Below are positions 49,344-58,592 of a stretch of DNA of 64,000 bases, one piece after another. The translations under genes were made by a program, and so were the position numbers. Below the pieces are notes generated by a model. That model saw only the letters and a program-made list of their open reading frames with translations, was not told the DNA's origin and did no database searches. Source of the stretch: DASXAI01 sp963728985 (lineage in GTDB: Bacteria; Actinomycetota; Acidimicrobiia; Acidimicrobiales; Ilumatobacteraceae); assembly GCA_963728985.1 (NCBI GenBank), contig CAVSME010000003.1, forward strand, positions 620,001 through 684,000, read 5' to 3'. The number at the start of each line of letters is the position of its first letter. Position 1 is the stretch's first letter.

Positions 49344-50632
49344 TCCAGCCGTTCGATGTCGGCGCCCACCGACGCCAGCTTGCCCACGATGTTCTCGTAG
49401 CCCCGGTCGATGTGGTTGGCGCCGGAGATCACCGTCTCGCCGTCGGCTGCCAGCGCCGCCACGACCAGCGACGCCCCGGCGCGGATGTCATGGGCCCGCA
49501 CCGGTGCGCCCGACAGGCGGGGCACGCCCCGGACGACGGCGTGGTGGCTGTCGGTGCGGATGTCGGCGCCCATGCGCACCAGCTCCTCCACGTAGCGGAA
49601 GCGGCCAGCGAACAGGTTCTCGGTCACGATGCCCACGCCGTCCGCCACCGCCAGCATCGCCGTGACGAGCGGCTTGTAGTCGGTGGCCACACCCGGATAC
49701 GGCAGGGTGGCGACGTCGACCGACCGCAGCCGGGCGGGCGCCTTGGCCCACAGCCCGCTCCCCGTGTCGGTCACCGTCATGCCCATCTCCTCGGCCTTGG
49801 TGACGAGCATCCCCATGTGGTTGGCGTGGGCGTCGTGGAGGGTGAGATCGCCGCCGGCGACGGCCAGCGCCGCCAGGTACGTGGCCGCCTCGACGCGATC
49901 GGCTACCACCCGGTGGTCGGCGGGCCGGAGCGCGCCGGGCTCCACGCCGTGCACCACGACGGTGGACGAGCCCACGCCGTCGATCTGCGCGCCCATGGCG
50001 TTGAGGAAGGTGCACAGGTCGGCGATCTCGGGTTCGCGCGCCGCGTTGTCGAGCACCGTGGTGCCCTTGGCATGGACGGCCGCCATGAGGATGTTCTCGG
50101 TGGCCCCGACGCTCGGGAACTCCAGGGTGATGCTGGCGCCCCGCAGCCCGTCGGTGTGGCCTTCGAGGTAGCCGTGACGGAGCTCGAAGCGGGCCCCTAG
50201 CGCCTCCAGGCCCTTGAGGTGCATGTCGATGGGCCGGGCCCCGAAGTCGTCACCACCCGGCATGGAGACGCGCGCCTCGCCGCAGCGTCCGAGGAGCGGC
50301 CCCAGCACGACGATCGACGCCCGGATCCGCTCGACCAGCTCGTAGGGCGCCTCGGTGGACACCGTGCTCGGGCGAGAGATCCGCAGCGCCGCGGGACCCG
50401 GGACACCGCCCTCGTCGAGCCCGTCGGCCGGGACGAGCACCACGTCGAGCCCGAGCGCCTCGAGCAGGTCGCTCATGATCCGCACGTCGGCGATGTGGGG
50501 CACGTTCGTCAGCGCGTAGGTGCCCTCGGCCATGATGGCCGCCGCCATCAGCTTCAACACCGAGTTCTTGGCGCCGCCGACGCGGATGCCGCCCGAGAGC
50601 GGCCCGCCGGCCCGCACGACGATGCGATCCAC
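49340..50632 (-). CDS. murA: UDP-N-acetylglucosamine 1-carboxyvinyltransferase
   Basis: First committed step of peptidoglycan synthesis: it transfers enolpyruvate from phosphoenolpyruvate to UDP-GlcNAc. The 430-residue protein shows GGAKNSVLKLMAAAIMAEG (residues 16-34), the active-site loop MPGGDDFGARPIDMHLKG, and the C-terminal RAGASLVVAALAADGETVISG. At the catalytic Cys position (Cys115 in E. coli) there is Asp128, the change known from M. tuberculosis MurA that gives fosfomycin resistance while keeping activity. GTG 50632 is preferred over ATG 50656: CATACT lies eight bases before it, and the ATG overlaps the divergent MFS start. Confidence 0.94.
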   Translation of the reverse strand: MDRIVVRAGGPLSGGIRVGGAKNSVLKLMAAAIMAEGTYALTNVPHIADVRIMSDLLEALGLDVVLVPADGLDEGGVPGPAALRISRPSTVSTEAPYELVERIRASIVVLGPLLGRCGEARVSMPGGDDFGARPIDMHLKGLEALGARFELRHGYLEGHTDGLRGASITLEFPSVGATENILMAAVHAKGTTVLDNAAREPEIADLCTFLNAMGAQIDGVGSSTVVVHGVEPGALRPADHRVVADRVEAATYLAALAVAGGDLTLHDAHANHMGMLVTKAEEMGMTVTDTGSGLWAKAPARLRSVDVATLPYPGVATDYKPLVTAMLAVADGVGIVTENLFAGRFRYVEELVRMGADIRTDSHHAVVRGVPRLSGAPVRAHDIRAGASLVVAALAADGETVISGANHIDRGYENIVGKLASVGADIERLD

Positions 50633-50654
50633 GGGCTGCCAGTATGGCCGGACC

Positions 50655-52196
50655 ATGGCGACGATCCGGGCCACCTGGCCAGTTGGCGACCCGGACGACC
50701 CGGTGCGCGCTGCGCTGCGCGCTCCGCGCGACGACATCGTCGGCGAGACGCGCGCCAGTGACGGCTCCTTCGCCTGCGCGGAAGGGCCGTTCCGCACCTA
50801 CGAGCGCACGCTGCACGAGCGGGGCGATCACATCGAGGAGGTCACCACCTACCACCTGGCCATCCCGTGGTTCGGATGGCTGTTCGCACTACCGATCCGG
50901 GCGGCGCTGCGCCGGCCGCCGGCCGACCGCCAGGGCGGGCCGCGGGCCTGGTGGTCTCCGCCTGACCGGCTCGACGCCCGGGCCGCCACCGTCCTCGGCC
51001 TCATGGCGGCGGCCTCGATCGTCTACGGGTACGTGAACACGCTGTTCACGCAGACGATCACGTTCGCCGCCGACGAATTCGGGGCGTCGGACACCGCGCA
51101 GGGCGTCGCCGGAGCCGTGGTGCGGTGCGGCATCATCTTCGCCATCGGCCTGGTGTTCCTCGCCGATCGGAAGGGCCGCCGGCGCATGCTGATCGTGTCG
51201 GCCGTCCTCGCGCCGGTCCTGTGCGGCCTCGGCGCGGTGGCCCCGTCGCTGGTGTGGCTCACCATCACCCAGACGCTCGGTCGACCGGTGGGCATCGCCC
51301 TCCTGCTGCTCGTCGGGATCGTGTCCGCCGAGGAGATGCCCCGCAACTCGCGCGCCTACGCCATCAGCGTGGTGGCGATGGCCGGCGGGCTCGGTGCCGG
51401 CCTCTGCGTGGTGGCGCTGCCGCTCGCCGACTTGGGCGTGCAGGGCTGGCGGTTCGTGTACGTCGTGCCGATCGCCTTCCTCGTCATCGCATGGGATCTG
51501 TGGCGGCGGATGCCCGAGACGCGGCGATTCGAGGCGCCCCACCTCACCGCACCGCCCCTCCAGCGACGCCGCTTCGCCCTGCTGGCCGTCTCGGGCCTCC
51601 TCACCAACCTCCTGGTGGCGCCGCAGTCGTTCTTCAACAACCGCTACCTGAAGGACGTGCGCAACTACAGCGCCCTCAAGATCTCCCTGTTCACGTTGTG
51701 TACGAACACGCCGGGCGTCGTCGGCATCGCCGCCGGCGGGAAGCTGGCCGACACCCGGGGGCGCCGGCTCGTCGGGGCCATCGCCCTGGCCGGCGGCGCG
51801 GTGTTCACCGTCATCCAGTTCTCGATGGGGGGCTGGCCGATGTGGGTCTCCTCGACCGTGGCGGCGGTGGTCGGCGGCGCCGCCATTCCCGCCCTCGGCG
51901 TGTACGGCGCCGAGCTGTTCCCGACGGGCAACCGGGGCAAGGCGAGCGGGCTCATCTCGATGCTGTCCCTCGTGGGATCGAGCGTCGGGCTGCTGGCCGC
52001 CGGTTGGGCCCTCGATCAGACGATCGGCTACGGCACGGTGATGGCCATCCTCGCCATCGGGCCGCTCGTGGTGTCGGCGCTCGTCGTGATCCTCTACCCG
52101 GAGACGGCCCACCACGAGCTGGAGGACCTCAATCCCGAGGACCGGATCGACGGGTTGGTGGCGTCAGAGCGCACGCAGCCAGCCGGCCACGGTTGA
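50655..52196 (+). CDS. MFS transporter
   Basis: Membrane transporter of 513 residues with an unusually long N-terminal cytoplasmic segment (about 115 residues) before the first helix (VLGLMAAASIVYGYVNTLF). Further features are FLADRKGRRRMLI (motif A) in loop 2-3 and a second motif-A-like GKLADTRGRRLV between helices 8 and 9. The last 30 residues are hydrophilic. The layout fits a 12-helix MFS protein of the sugar/other transporter group, but the substrate is unknown. ATG 50655 lies next to the murA start on the opposite strand. The 3' end overlaps the hydrolase gene by 33 bases. Confidence 0.85.
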   Translation: MATIRATWPVGDPDDPVRAALRAPRDDIVGETRASDGSFACAEGPFRTYERTLHERGDHIEEVTTYHLAIPWFGWLFALPIRAALRRPPADRQGGPRAWWSPPDRLDARAATVLGLMAAASIVYGYVNTLFTQTITFAADEFGASDTAQGVAGAVVRCGIIFAIGLVFLADRKGRRRMLIVSAVLAPVLCGLGAVAPSLVWLTITQTLGRPVGIALLLLVGIVSAEEMPRNSRAYAISVVAMAGGLGAGLCVVALPLADLGVQGWRFVYVVPIAFLVIAWDLWRRMPETRRFEAPHLTAPPLQRRRFALLAVSGLLTNLLVAPQSFFNNRYLKDVRNYSALKISLFTLCTNTPGVVGIAAGGKLADTRGRRLVGAIALAGGAVFTVIQFSMGGWPMWVSSTVAAVVGGAAIPALGVYGAELFPTGNRGKASGLISMLSLVGSSVGLLAAGWALDQTIGYGTVMAILAIGPLVVSALVVILYPETAHHELEDLNPEDRIDGLVASERTQPAGHG

Positions 52197-52727
52197 TGCC
52201 AGGAGCGCGTCGGCGCCCTTCAGGTCGTGGCCCTTGCCCTCGACCCAGTGGTGGGTGACGGGTCCGGGGATGGTGGCCGTCGCCGCCTCCAGCTCGTCGG
52301 GGCGGCCGAACGCGTCCCGGGTGCCCGAGATGAACAGGCACGGCACCGTCAGGCGGGGCAGGTGCTCGGTGCGGAGCTGGGCCGGCTTGCCCGGCGGGTG
52401 CAGCGGATAGCAGATCAGCACCAGCGCCTTGGCCGGCAGGCCGTCGGCCACGGCCATCGAGCAGATGCGCCCACCCATCGAGCGGCCGCCGAGGGCCAGA
52501 CGATTGGGGCGGATGCGGGCACGGGCCACGAGGGCGGCGGCCTCGTCGGTGACGGCCGCCAGGAGCACGGGCGGCCGATCGGGTGCGCGCCGGCCGGCCT
52601 TGCGGTACGGGAAGTCCATGCGGGTGACGGGGATCGGGGCGACGGCCTTCTCGATGGCCCGCAACGAGGGGTGCTCGCTGCTCGAGCCGGCGCCGGGCGC
52701 CAGCAACAAGGCGCCGGGCTTGGTCAT
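52164..52727 (-). CDS. Alpha/beta-hydrolase (TEX30/KANL3-like)
   Basis: Hydrolase of 187 residues with the nucleophile elbow GGRSMGGRICSM, the acidic residue in the FISGTRDAFGRP loop, and catalytic His in VEGKGHDLKG, forming a plausible Ser-Asp-His triad. The GRSMGG and DFPYR patterns are those of the small TEX30/KANL3-like dienelactone-hydrolase relatives. No signal peptide is seen. The start ATG 52727 overlaps the stop of the J-domain gene (ATGA), so both are co-translated. It converges with the MFS gene, overlapping 33 bases. Confidence 0.8.
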   Translation of the reverse strand: MTKPGALLLAPGAGSSSEHPSLRAIEKAVAPIPVTRMDFPYRKAGRRAPDRPPVLLAAVTDEAAALVARARIRPNRLALGGRSMGGRICSMAVADGLPAKALVLICYPLHPPGKPAQLRTEHLPRLTVPCLFISGTRDAFGRPDELEAATATIPGPVTHHWVEGKGHDLKGADALLASTVAGWLRAL

Positions 52728-53425
52728 CCGAGGAGGATGCGGCGGGCCTCCGACAGGTCGCCGATGAGCTTGCTCGCCGCCGTCTCGTCACCGCCGTGGT
52801 CGGGGTGGATGGTCATGAGCCGGCCTCGAAAGCGGGCCATCACATCCTTGCGGCCCGGCCTGATCGTGCCCGGCTCGAAGCCCATGATGTCGAGTGCCCA
52901 CGCCACCGGATCGGCGAAGGCCATCAACGACTCGGCCCGGGCGCCCGTGACCCCGGCGAGGTAGCTCACCAGCGACGGGCCGATGGGACCGCGCCATCGC
53001 ATGGCCTTGTGCAGCACGGCGGCTACCGCGTGGCGGGAGGTGGGCCCGAGCCGCTCGGCGGCGTACACCGCCCCGAGCACCTGGGCCAGGGCCGAGCCGT
53101 TGTTCTCCAGCTCGAAGCTGATGTCCTCGCCCCGTCCCACGAGGCGGTGGGTGGAGCGGGCCAGGCCGTGGCGGTCGACCTGGAGGCGGTGGCGCAGGCG
53201 GGGCTGGACGACGCGCTGGCCCCGTTCCACCTCGGTGATCAGGCGGTGCAGGTCGGGCAGGAGGTCGAGGTCGACGCCGCTGAGGTGGCCGGCCACGACC
53301 GCCCCGAGGAGGAGGCCGCCGAAGCCGGGAGGTGGTTCGGCCGGCAGGACCAGGTGGCCGAGGGAGACCCGTCGCGTCGGCGTGAACGGGCGCGAATGCC
53401 ACACCTCCAGCTCGGCCAACAGCAC
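52724..53425 (-). CDS. J-domain (DnaJ-like) protein
   Basis: Protein of 233 residues whose C-terminal about 50 residues form a J domain with the HPD signature in LMTIHPDHGGDE and a conserved GDLSEARRILLG end; its role is to stimulate an Hsp70 ATPase. The first 180 residues are not recognised. They include a basic VVQPRLRHRLQVDRHGL segment and a helix-rich part. The J domain sits at the C-terminus, which is the reverse of DnaJ. GTG 53425 lies six bases after TAGCTT. The gene overlaps the hydrolase gene by four bases. Confidence 0.75.
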   Translation of the reverse strand: MLLAELEVWHSRPFTPTRRVSLGHLVLPAEPPPGFGGLLLGAVVAGHLSGVDLDLLPDLHRLITEVERGQRVVQPRLRHRLQVDRHGLARSTHRLVGRGEDISFELENNGSALAQVLGAVYAAERLGPTSRHAVAAVLHKAMRWRGPIGPSLVSYLAGVTGARAESLMAFADPVAWALDIMGFEPGTIRPGRKDVMARFRGRLMTIHPDHGGDETAASKLIGDLSEARRILLG

Positions 53426-53431
53426 GCACGG

Positions 53432-53437
53432 AAGCTA
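53432..53437 (-). promoter_or_regulatory. -10 box of the J-domain gene
   Basis: TAGCTT on the minus strand, six bases before GTG 53425. Confidence 0.4.
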
Positions 53438-53478
53438 CCCGCCTCCCCCCACCCCTTCCCCTCCGGTCCCATGCGGCA

Positions 53479-53498
53479 CCGATTCGGTACCGAATCGG
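53479..53498. promoter_or_regulatory. Perfect 20-bp palindrome
   Basis: CCGATTCGGT/ACCGAATCGG in the 156-base gap between the duplicated-domain gene and the J-domain gene (both minus strand), 41 bases upstream of the J-domain -10 box. It suits a dimeric regulator or a terminator stem for the upstream gene (8-bp stem, loop GTAC). The rest of the gap shows nothing else. Confidence 0.45.
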
Positions 53499-53581
53499 CG
53501 CAACGGTCTGTGTGACGAGAATCGCGACGATGTGTTGATTTCCGTGACACAAGCGGACGGTGAGTACGAGGCGGAGCCGAG

Positions 53582-54325
53582 TCAGACAAAGGGCCGCAGG
53601 ATCGCTTGGAGCGCGGCGGCCTGCTCGGCCACTTCGGGGCTGCGGTCCTCGTCGTCGGCCAGCGTGTCGGCCAGGCGGTTGCCGCGGTCGACCGCGTCGC
53701 GCCACAGCCCGGGCACGATCCCGAACGGGGGCACGTCCGGGTCGGCGTCGTCGAGGGCGTCGGTCAGGTCGGCGATGCCCTCGGCATCGAGCGGATTGCC
53801 CTTCAGCCGATCGGCCGCCAGGAACAGCGAGGACAGCACCTCGAACGACGTCTCCTCGGCGGCCACCGTCGCCGGGTCGTCCTCCTCGACCTCGGCGACG
53901 GGCAGCGCGTCCGGGAACTCCACGCCGTCGAGCAGCGCCTCGACCATCTCCTCGTCACCCGGCGCCACCACGAGGGTGGTCTCGCCTTCCCAGCGATGCT
54001 CCAGGCCGCTCTCGGCCAGCTTGGCCCGCAGCGTCTCGCGGTCGTCGGCCGGCCACTCGTCGAGCTCGTACACCAGCTCGTCGTCGCTGGTGTCGACCGT
54101 GCCGGTGGCGCCTCGCTCGACCGCGTCGAGCAGCTCGTCGACCATCTGCTCCCAGTCGACGTGCACCACCAGGTCCGTGCCGTCCCACGCGTGCGGGATC
54201 TGCGACTCGGCCAGCACCTCGGCCGCTTCGGCCTGCATGTCGAAGGACCACCCGGCCAGCTCGTAGACCACCTGCTCCTGTTCCGGGAGGTCGAGCGGAT
54301 TGGCGGGATCGGCCGGATCGGTCAT
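53582..54325 (-). CDS. Unknown protein with two tandem similar domains
   Basis: Acidic protein of 247 residues with no recognised family. Residues about 18-70 (VVYELAGWSFDMQAEAAEV... then QIPHAWDGTDLVVH) and about 84-137 (LVYELDEWPADDRETLRA... then GLEHRWEGETTLVV) are similar to each other, each a helix-strand unit of about 50 residues with a conserved Trp and an acidic helix at the end: an internal duplication. The C-terminal half is helical (FEVLSSLFLAADRL, with RDAVDRGNRLADTLADD). No signal or membrane segment. ATG 54325 is preceded by TATTTT seven bases away; the frame is open to 54424. Confidence 0.65.
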   Translation of the reverse strand: MTDPADPANPLDLPEQEQVVYELAGWSFDMQAEAAEVLAESQIPHAWDGTDLVVHVDWEQMVDELLDAVERGATGTVDTSDDELVYELDEWPADDRETLRAKLAESGLEHRWEGETTLVVAPGDEEMVEALLDGVEFPDALPVAEVEEDDPATVAAEETSFEVLSSLFLAADRLKGNPLDAEGIADLTDALDDADPDVPPFGIVPGLWRDAVDRGNRLADTLADDEDRSPEVAEQAAALQAILRPFV

Positions 54326-54332
54326 GGGCCAG

Positions 54333-54338
54333 AAAATA
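54333..54338 (-). promoter_or_regulatory. -10 box of the duplicated-domain gene
   Basis: TATTTT on the minus strand, seven bases before ATG 54325. Confidence 0.45.
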
Positions 54339-54417
54339 GGTGGCATCGATGTATCCGACGCGTTACAAACGGACTCGTTCCAGTTGGACACGACGAGAAG
54401 ACCGAGAGGAGGCCCCA

Positions 54418-54504
54418 ATGGCAACGTTTCTGCCCAACATCACCAACGGGTGCTTCCTCGGGGCCTCGCTCATGTCCGGCTCCGTGGTGACGTCGGCGCA
54501 CTAG
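54418..54504 (+). CDS. Small peptide ORF (28 aa)
   Basis: ATG 54418 lies six bases after GAGAGGAGG, the clearest ribosome site in the window. The 28-residue product starts MATFLPNITNGCF, has one Cys, a Gly/Ser/Leu/Val-rich middle and ends in TSAH. Upstream is the divergent start of the duplicated-domain gene; downstream by 81 bases is a second short ORF. It could be a leader peptide, a small exported or modified peptide, or a toxin-like peptide; no family is recognised. Too short for most gene finders. Confidence 0.5.
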   Translation: MATFLPNITNGCFLGASLMSGSVVTSAH

Positions 54505-54585
54505 CGCCGCCACCGCTCCCGCCTTCCCGCTTCACCCGCGGTGCCACCGCGCCGCTCCACCTACCACCAAGAGAGGCATACCACC

Positions 54586-54714
54586 ATGTACGAGCACAGC
54601 TACTACGTCCTGGAGTTCCTCGTCGCCGACCGCCGCCATCAGCTGGAGCGCGCCGCCGACGAGTCGCGTTTGCGACGAGGCAAGCCACACTGGCACCGCC
54701 GCCGCAGATCGTGA
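54586..54714 (+). CDS. Small basic ORF (42 aa)
   Basis: ATG 54586 follows GAGAGG by ten bases. The 42-residue product begins with MYEHSYYVLEFLVADRRHQL, likely an amphipathic helix, and ends with a strongly basic tail (several Arg, His and Lys). A 13-bp terminator-like hairpin follows ten bases after its stop. With the 28-residue ORF it would form a small transcription unit in the 468-base stretch between the two annotated genes. No family is recognised; a nucleic-acid- or membrane-binding role is possible but unproven. Confidence 0.5.
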   Translation: MYEHSYYVLEFLVADRRHQLERAADESRLRRGKPHWHRRRRS

Positions 54715-54723
54715 CCGGCCAGT

Positions 54724-54757
54724 CCGGGCCCGGAGGTCGAACGGCCTCCGGGCCCGG
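54724..54757 (+). terminator. 13-bp GC hairpin after the small ORFs
   Basis: Perfect stem CCGGGCCCGGAGG/CCTCCGGGCCCGG with an 8-base loop, ten bases after the 42-residue ORF and 37 before glpX. It is the most stable simple hairpin in the window. There is no T-run, so it is probably a Rho-independent-like stop or a transcript-end barrier. Confidence 0.6.
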
Positions 54758-54780
54758 CGGCGCCCGTTCCGTTACCCAAC

Positions 54781-54786
54781 TACCGT
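54781..54786 (+). promoter_or_regulatory. -10 box of glpX
   Basis: TACCGT seven bases before ATG 54794, just after the hairpin; it supports a separate glpX transcript. Confidence 0.5.
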
Positions 54787-54793
54787 GTCGGCC

Positions 54794-55786
54794 ATGACCG
54801 AGCGCCAACGGCCCGAACGGAACCTTGCCCTCGAGCTCGTGCGCGTCACCGAGTCGGCGGCACTGGCAGCGGCCCGCTGGATGGGCCGTGGCGACAAGAA
54901 CGGCGCCGACCGGGCCGCGGTCGCCGCCATGCGCGAGGTCCTCCACACCGTGTCGATGGACGGCGTCGTCGTCATCGGCGAGGGCGAGAAGGACGATGCG
55001 CCCATGCTCTACAACGGCGAGCAGATCGGCGACGGCACGCCCCCCGCCGTCGACATCGCCGTCGACCCGATCGACGGCACCACCCTCACGGCCCTCGGCC
55101 GTGGCAACGCCCTCGCCGTCATCGCCATGAGCGAGCGGGGCACGATGTTCGATCCGGGGCCCTGCTTCTACATGGAGAAGATCGCCGTCGGCCCGGACGC
55201 CGCCGGCGCCATCGACATCACCGCCTCGATCACCGACAACCTCCACGCCGTGGCCAAGGCCAAGGGCGAGAGCGTCCGGGACCTCACGGTCGTCATCCTC
55301 GATCGTGATCGCCACGAGGAGCTCATCAACGAGGTCCGGGCGGCGGGCGCCCGGGTGCGGCTCATCTCCGACGGCGACGTCTACGGCGCCATCGCCACGG
55401 CGTGGCCCGACGCCGGCACCGACGTCCTGTTCGGCATCGGGGGCACGCCGGAGGGGGTGATCGCCGCCGCCGCCCTGAAGTGCATGGGTGGGGAGATCCA
55501 GGGCCGGCTGTGGCCGCGCGACGACGGCGAGCGGGCCGCCGCCGAGGCCGCCGGCTACGACGTCGGGCGGGTGCTCACCACCGACGACCTCGTGCAAGGC
55601 GACAACTGCTTCTTCGCCGCCACCGGCGTCACCGACGGGGAGCTGCTGCGGGGCGTCCACTTCGACCACCGCGGCGCCAGCACGCAGTCGCTGGTCATGC
55701 GCTCGAAGTCGGGAACGGTGCGGCTGATCAACGCCCGCCACCGCCTCGACAAGCTGCAGGCCTACGCCTCGGTTGACTACGCCTGA
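54794..55786 (+). CDS. glpX: Class II fructose-1,6-bisphosphatase
   Basis: Gluconeogenic enzyme that hydrolyses fructose 1,6-bisphosphate to fructose 6-phosphate with divalent metal. The 330 residues show AAARWMGRGDKNGADRAAV (start of the core), VVIGEGEKDDAPML with metal-binding Glu/Asp, VDIAVDPIDGTTLTALGRGNALAV (metal and phosphate site), VLFGIGGTPEGVIAAAALKCMGG and CFFAATGVTDGELLRG. Actinobacteria rely on GlpX for gluconeogenesis. The frame also contains GTG 54785, but ATG 54794 fits the -10 box. It overlaps the YihY/BrkB gene by 14 bases. Confidence 0.96.
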   Translation: MTERQRPERNLALELVRVTESAALAAARWMGRGDKNGADRAAVAAMREVLHTVSMDGVVVIGEGEKDDAPMLYNGEQIGDGTPPAVDIAVDPIDGTTLTALGRGNALAVIAMSERGTMFDPGPCFYMEKIAVGPDAAGAIDITASITDNLHAVAKAKGESVRDLTVVILDRDRHEELINEVRAAGARVRLISDGDVYGAIATAWPDAGTDVLFGIGGTPEGVIAAAALKCMGGEIQGRLWPRDDGERAAAEAAGYDVGRVLTTDDLVQGDNCFFAATGVTDGELLRGVHFDHRGASTQSLVMRSKSGTVRLINARHRLDKLQAYASVDYA

Positions 55787-56744
55787 GCCACAGGGCCGGG
55801 GGGCGGCGGTCCTCGCCATCGCCAAAGAGGTCAAGGTTCGCAACAAGGCGCAGGGCCTGAACGACGTCGCCGCCGGCCTGTCGTTCTGGGCCATCCTCAG
55901 TGTGTTCCCGGCGGTGCTTGCCTTCACCTCGCTGCTCGGCTCGTTGGAGCTGTTGGTGGGGAAGTCGGCGGCCGACGAGCTGCGCCAGGACATCATCGAT
56001 TTCCTGAACCGCACGCTGCCGCCCGACAGCGAGATCACCACCACGATCACCAACATCATCCAGCAGTCGCGCGCCGGCCTGGCCGTCGTGGCGCTCCTGA
56101 CCGCCGGCTGGGGCATGTCGAAGGGGTTCGCCGGCCTGTGCCGCGGCCTGGCGCTGGTCGACGGTCACCCGGGCACCCGCTACGGGATCAAGGGCCGCCT
56201 CATCGGCCTGCTGCTCGGCCTGGCCACGCTGACGGTCATGACCGTCGTGCTCCTGCAGATCATCGTCGGTCCCCTCCTCGGCTTCGAGAAGCTGCTCCCC
56301 GGTACGTCGACGCTGCTCAGCGTGTGGGAGGTGGTGCGCTGGCCGGTGCTGGCCGTGCTGGTCGTGGTCTGGCTGACCACCCTGCTCCAGATCGGGCCCG
56401 GCCCCAACCCGAACGTGCGCTGGCGTGACCGCCTCGCCGGGGCCCTGTTCACGGCGGCGGCGTGGGTCGCCGTGACGTTCGGGTTCAAGCTCTACGTCTC
56501 GATCGCCGGCGGTGCCAACCCGATCCTCGGCGTGCTCGGCGCCGCCATCGTGAGCCTCACGTGGCTCTACCTGCTGGCGCTGACCACGCTGCTGGGGGCC
56601 GAGCTCAACGCCGTGCTGGCCGATCGCCGCAGCGCCGTCGCGTCGGCCCCGGCGCTCGCGCCGCCGGTGGCTCACCCGGCGCCCGGCGCCGTCGGCGCCA
56701 GCGTGCTGGCCGCCGCCTTCCTCTTCGGCCGCCGCCGTCGCTGA
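55773..56744 (+). CDS. YihY/BrkB-family membrane protein
   Basis: Inner-membrane protein of 323 residues of the YihY/virulence factor BrkB family, which has six helices and no established function (it is not RNase BN). Visible are the N-terminal amphipathic helix, helix 1 AGLSFWAILSVFPAVLAFTSLLG, the ILSVFPAVL pattern with conserved Pro, AGWGMSKGFAGLCRGLALV, and the long helices with LIGLLLGLATLTVMTVV and LTWLYLLALTTLLGAELNAVLA. TTG 55773 is 14 bases inside glpX and is the only start that keeps the family N-terminus, so translation is probably coupled. Confidence 0.85.
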   Translation: MTTPEPQGRGAAVLAIAKEVKVRNKAQGLNDVAAGLSFWAILSVFPAVLAFTSLLGSLELLVGKSAADELRQDIIDFLNRTLPPDSEITTTITNIIQQSRAGLAVVALLTAGWGMSKGFAGLCRGLALVDGHPGTRYGIKGRLIGLLLGLATLTVMTVVLLQIIVGPLLGFEKLLPGTSTLLSVWEVVRWPVLAVLVVVWLTTLLQIGPGPNPNVRWRDRLAGALFTAAAWVAVTFGFKLYVSIAGGANPILGVLGAAIVSLTWLYLLALTTLLGAELNAVLADRRSAVASAPALAPPVAHPAPGAVGASVLAAAFLFGRRRR

Positions 56745-56749
56745 ATGCG

Positions 56750-57145
56750 TTAGCGGCCGGCAGCGGCGAGGCGGGCCTCGGCCCGCTTCAGGGCGGCGGT
56801 CGCCTCGTCGGTCTGCTCGCGCCGCAGCGCCTCCTCGGCCCGCTCCCGGGCCGCCTGGGCCCGGTTGACGTCGATCTGGTCGGCCAGCTCGGCCACGTCC
56901 GACAGCACCGAGACCTTGTTGTTGCTGACCTCGACGAAGCCGCCGTGGACGGCCACGTGCAGCACGTTCCCGCCCTCCTCGTAGATGCGGGTGTGGTTCT
57001 CGGTCAGGGCGGCCAGGAACGGGGCGTGGTTGGGCTGGAAGGCGATCTCGCCGTCCAGTGTGCGGGTCACCACCATCGTCGCTTGCCCCGAGAACAGGAT
57101 GCGCTCGGGCGACACGATGTCGACCTGCATGACGTTGTCCGGCAT
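56750..57145 (-). CDS. atpC: ATP synthase F1 epsilon subunit
   Basis: Rotor subunit of F1 (131 residues). The N-terminal beta sandwich opens with MQVDIVSPERILFSGQATMV and holds the GEIAFQPNHAPFLAAL segment typical of the family; the C-terminal helices form the regulatory hairpin. It follows atpD by one base and is the last gene of the operon. It lies tail-to-tail with the YihY/BrkB gene (five bases apart). Confidence 0.95.
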   Translation of the reverse strand: MPDNVMQVDIVSPERILFSGQATMVVTRTLDGEIAFQPNHAPFLAALTENHTRIYEEGGNVLHVAVHGGFVEVSNNKVSVLSDVAELADQIDVNRAQAARERAEEALRREQTDEATAALKRAEARLAAAGR

Positions 57146-57146
57146 G

Positions 57147-58588
<1,442 letters not shown>

Positions 58589-58592
<4 letters not shown>

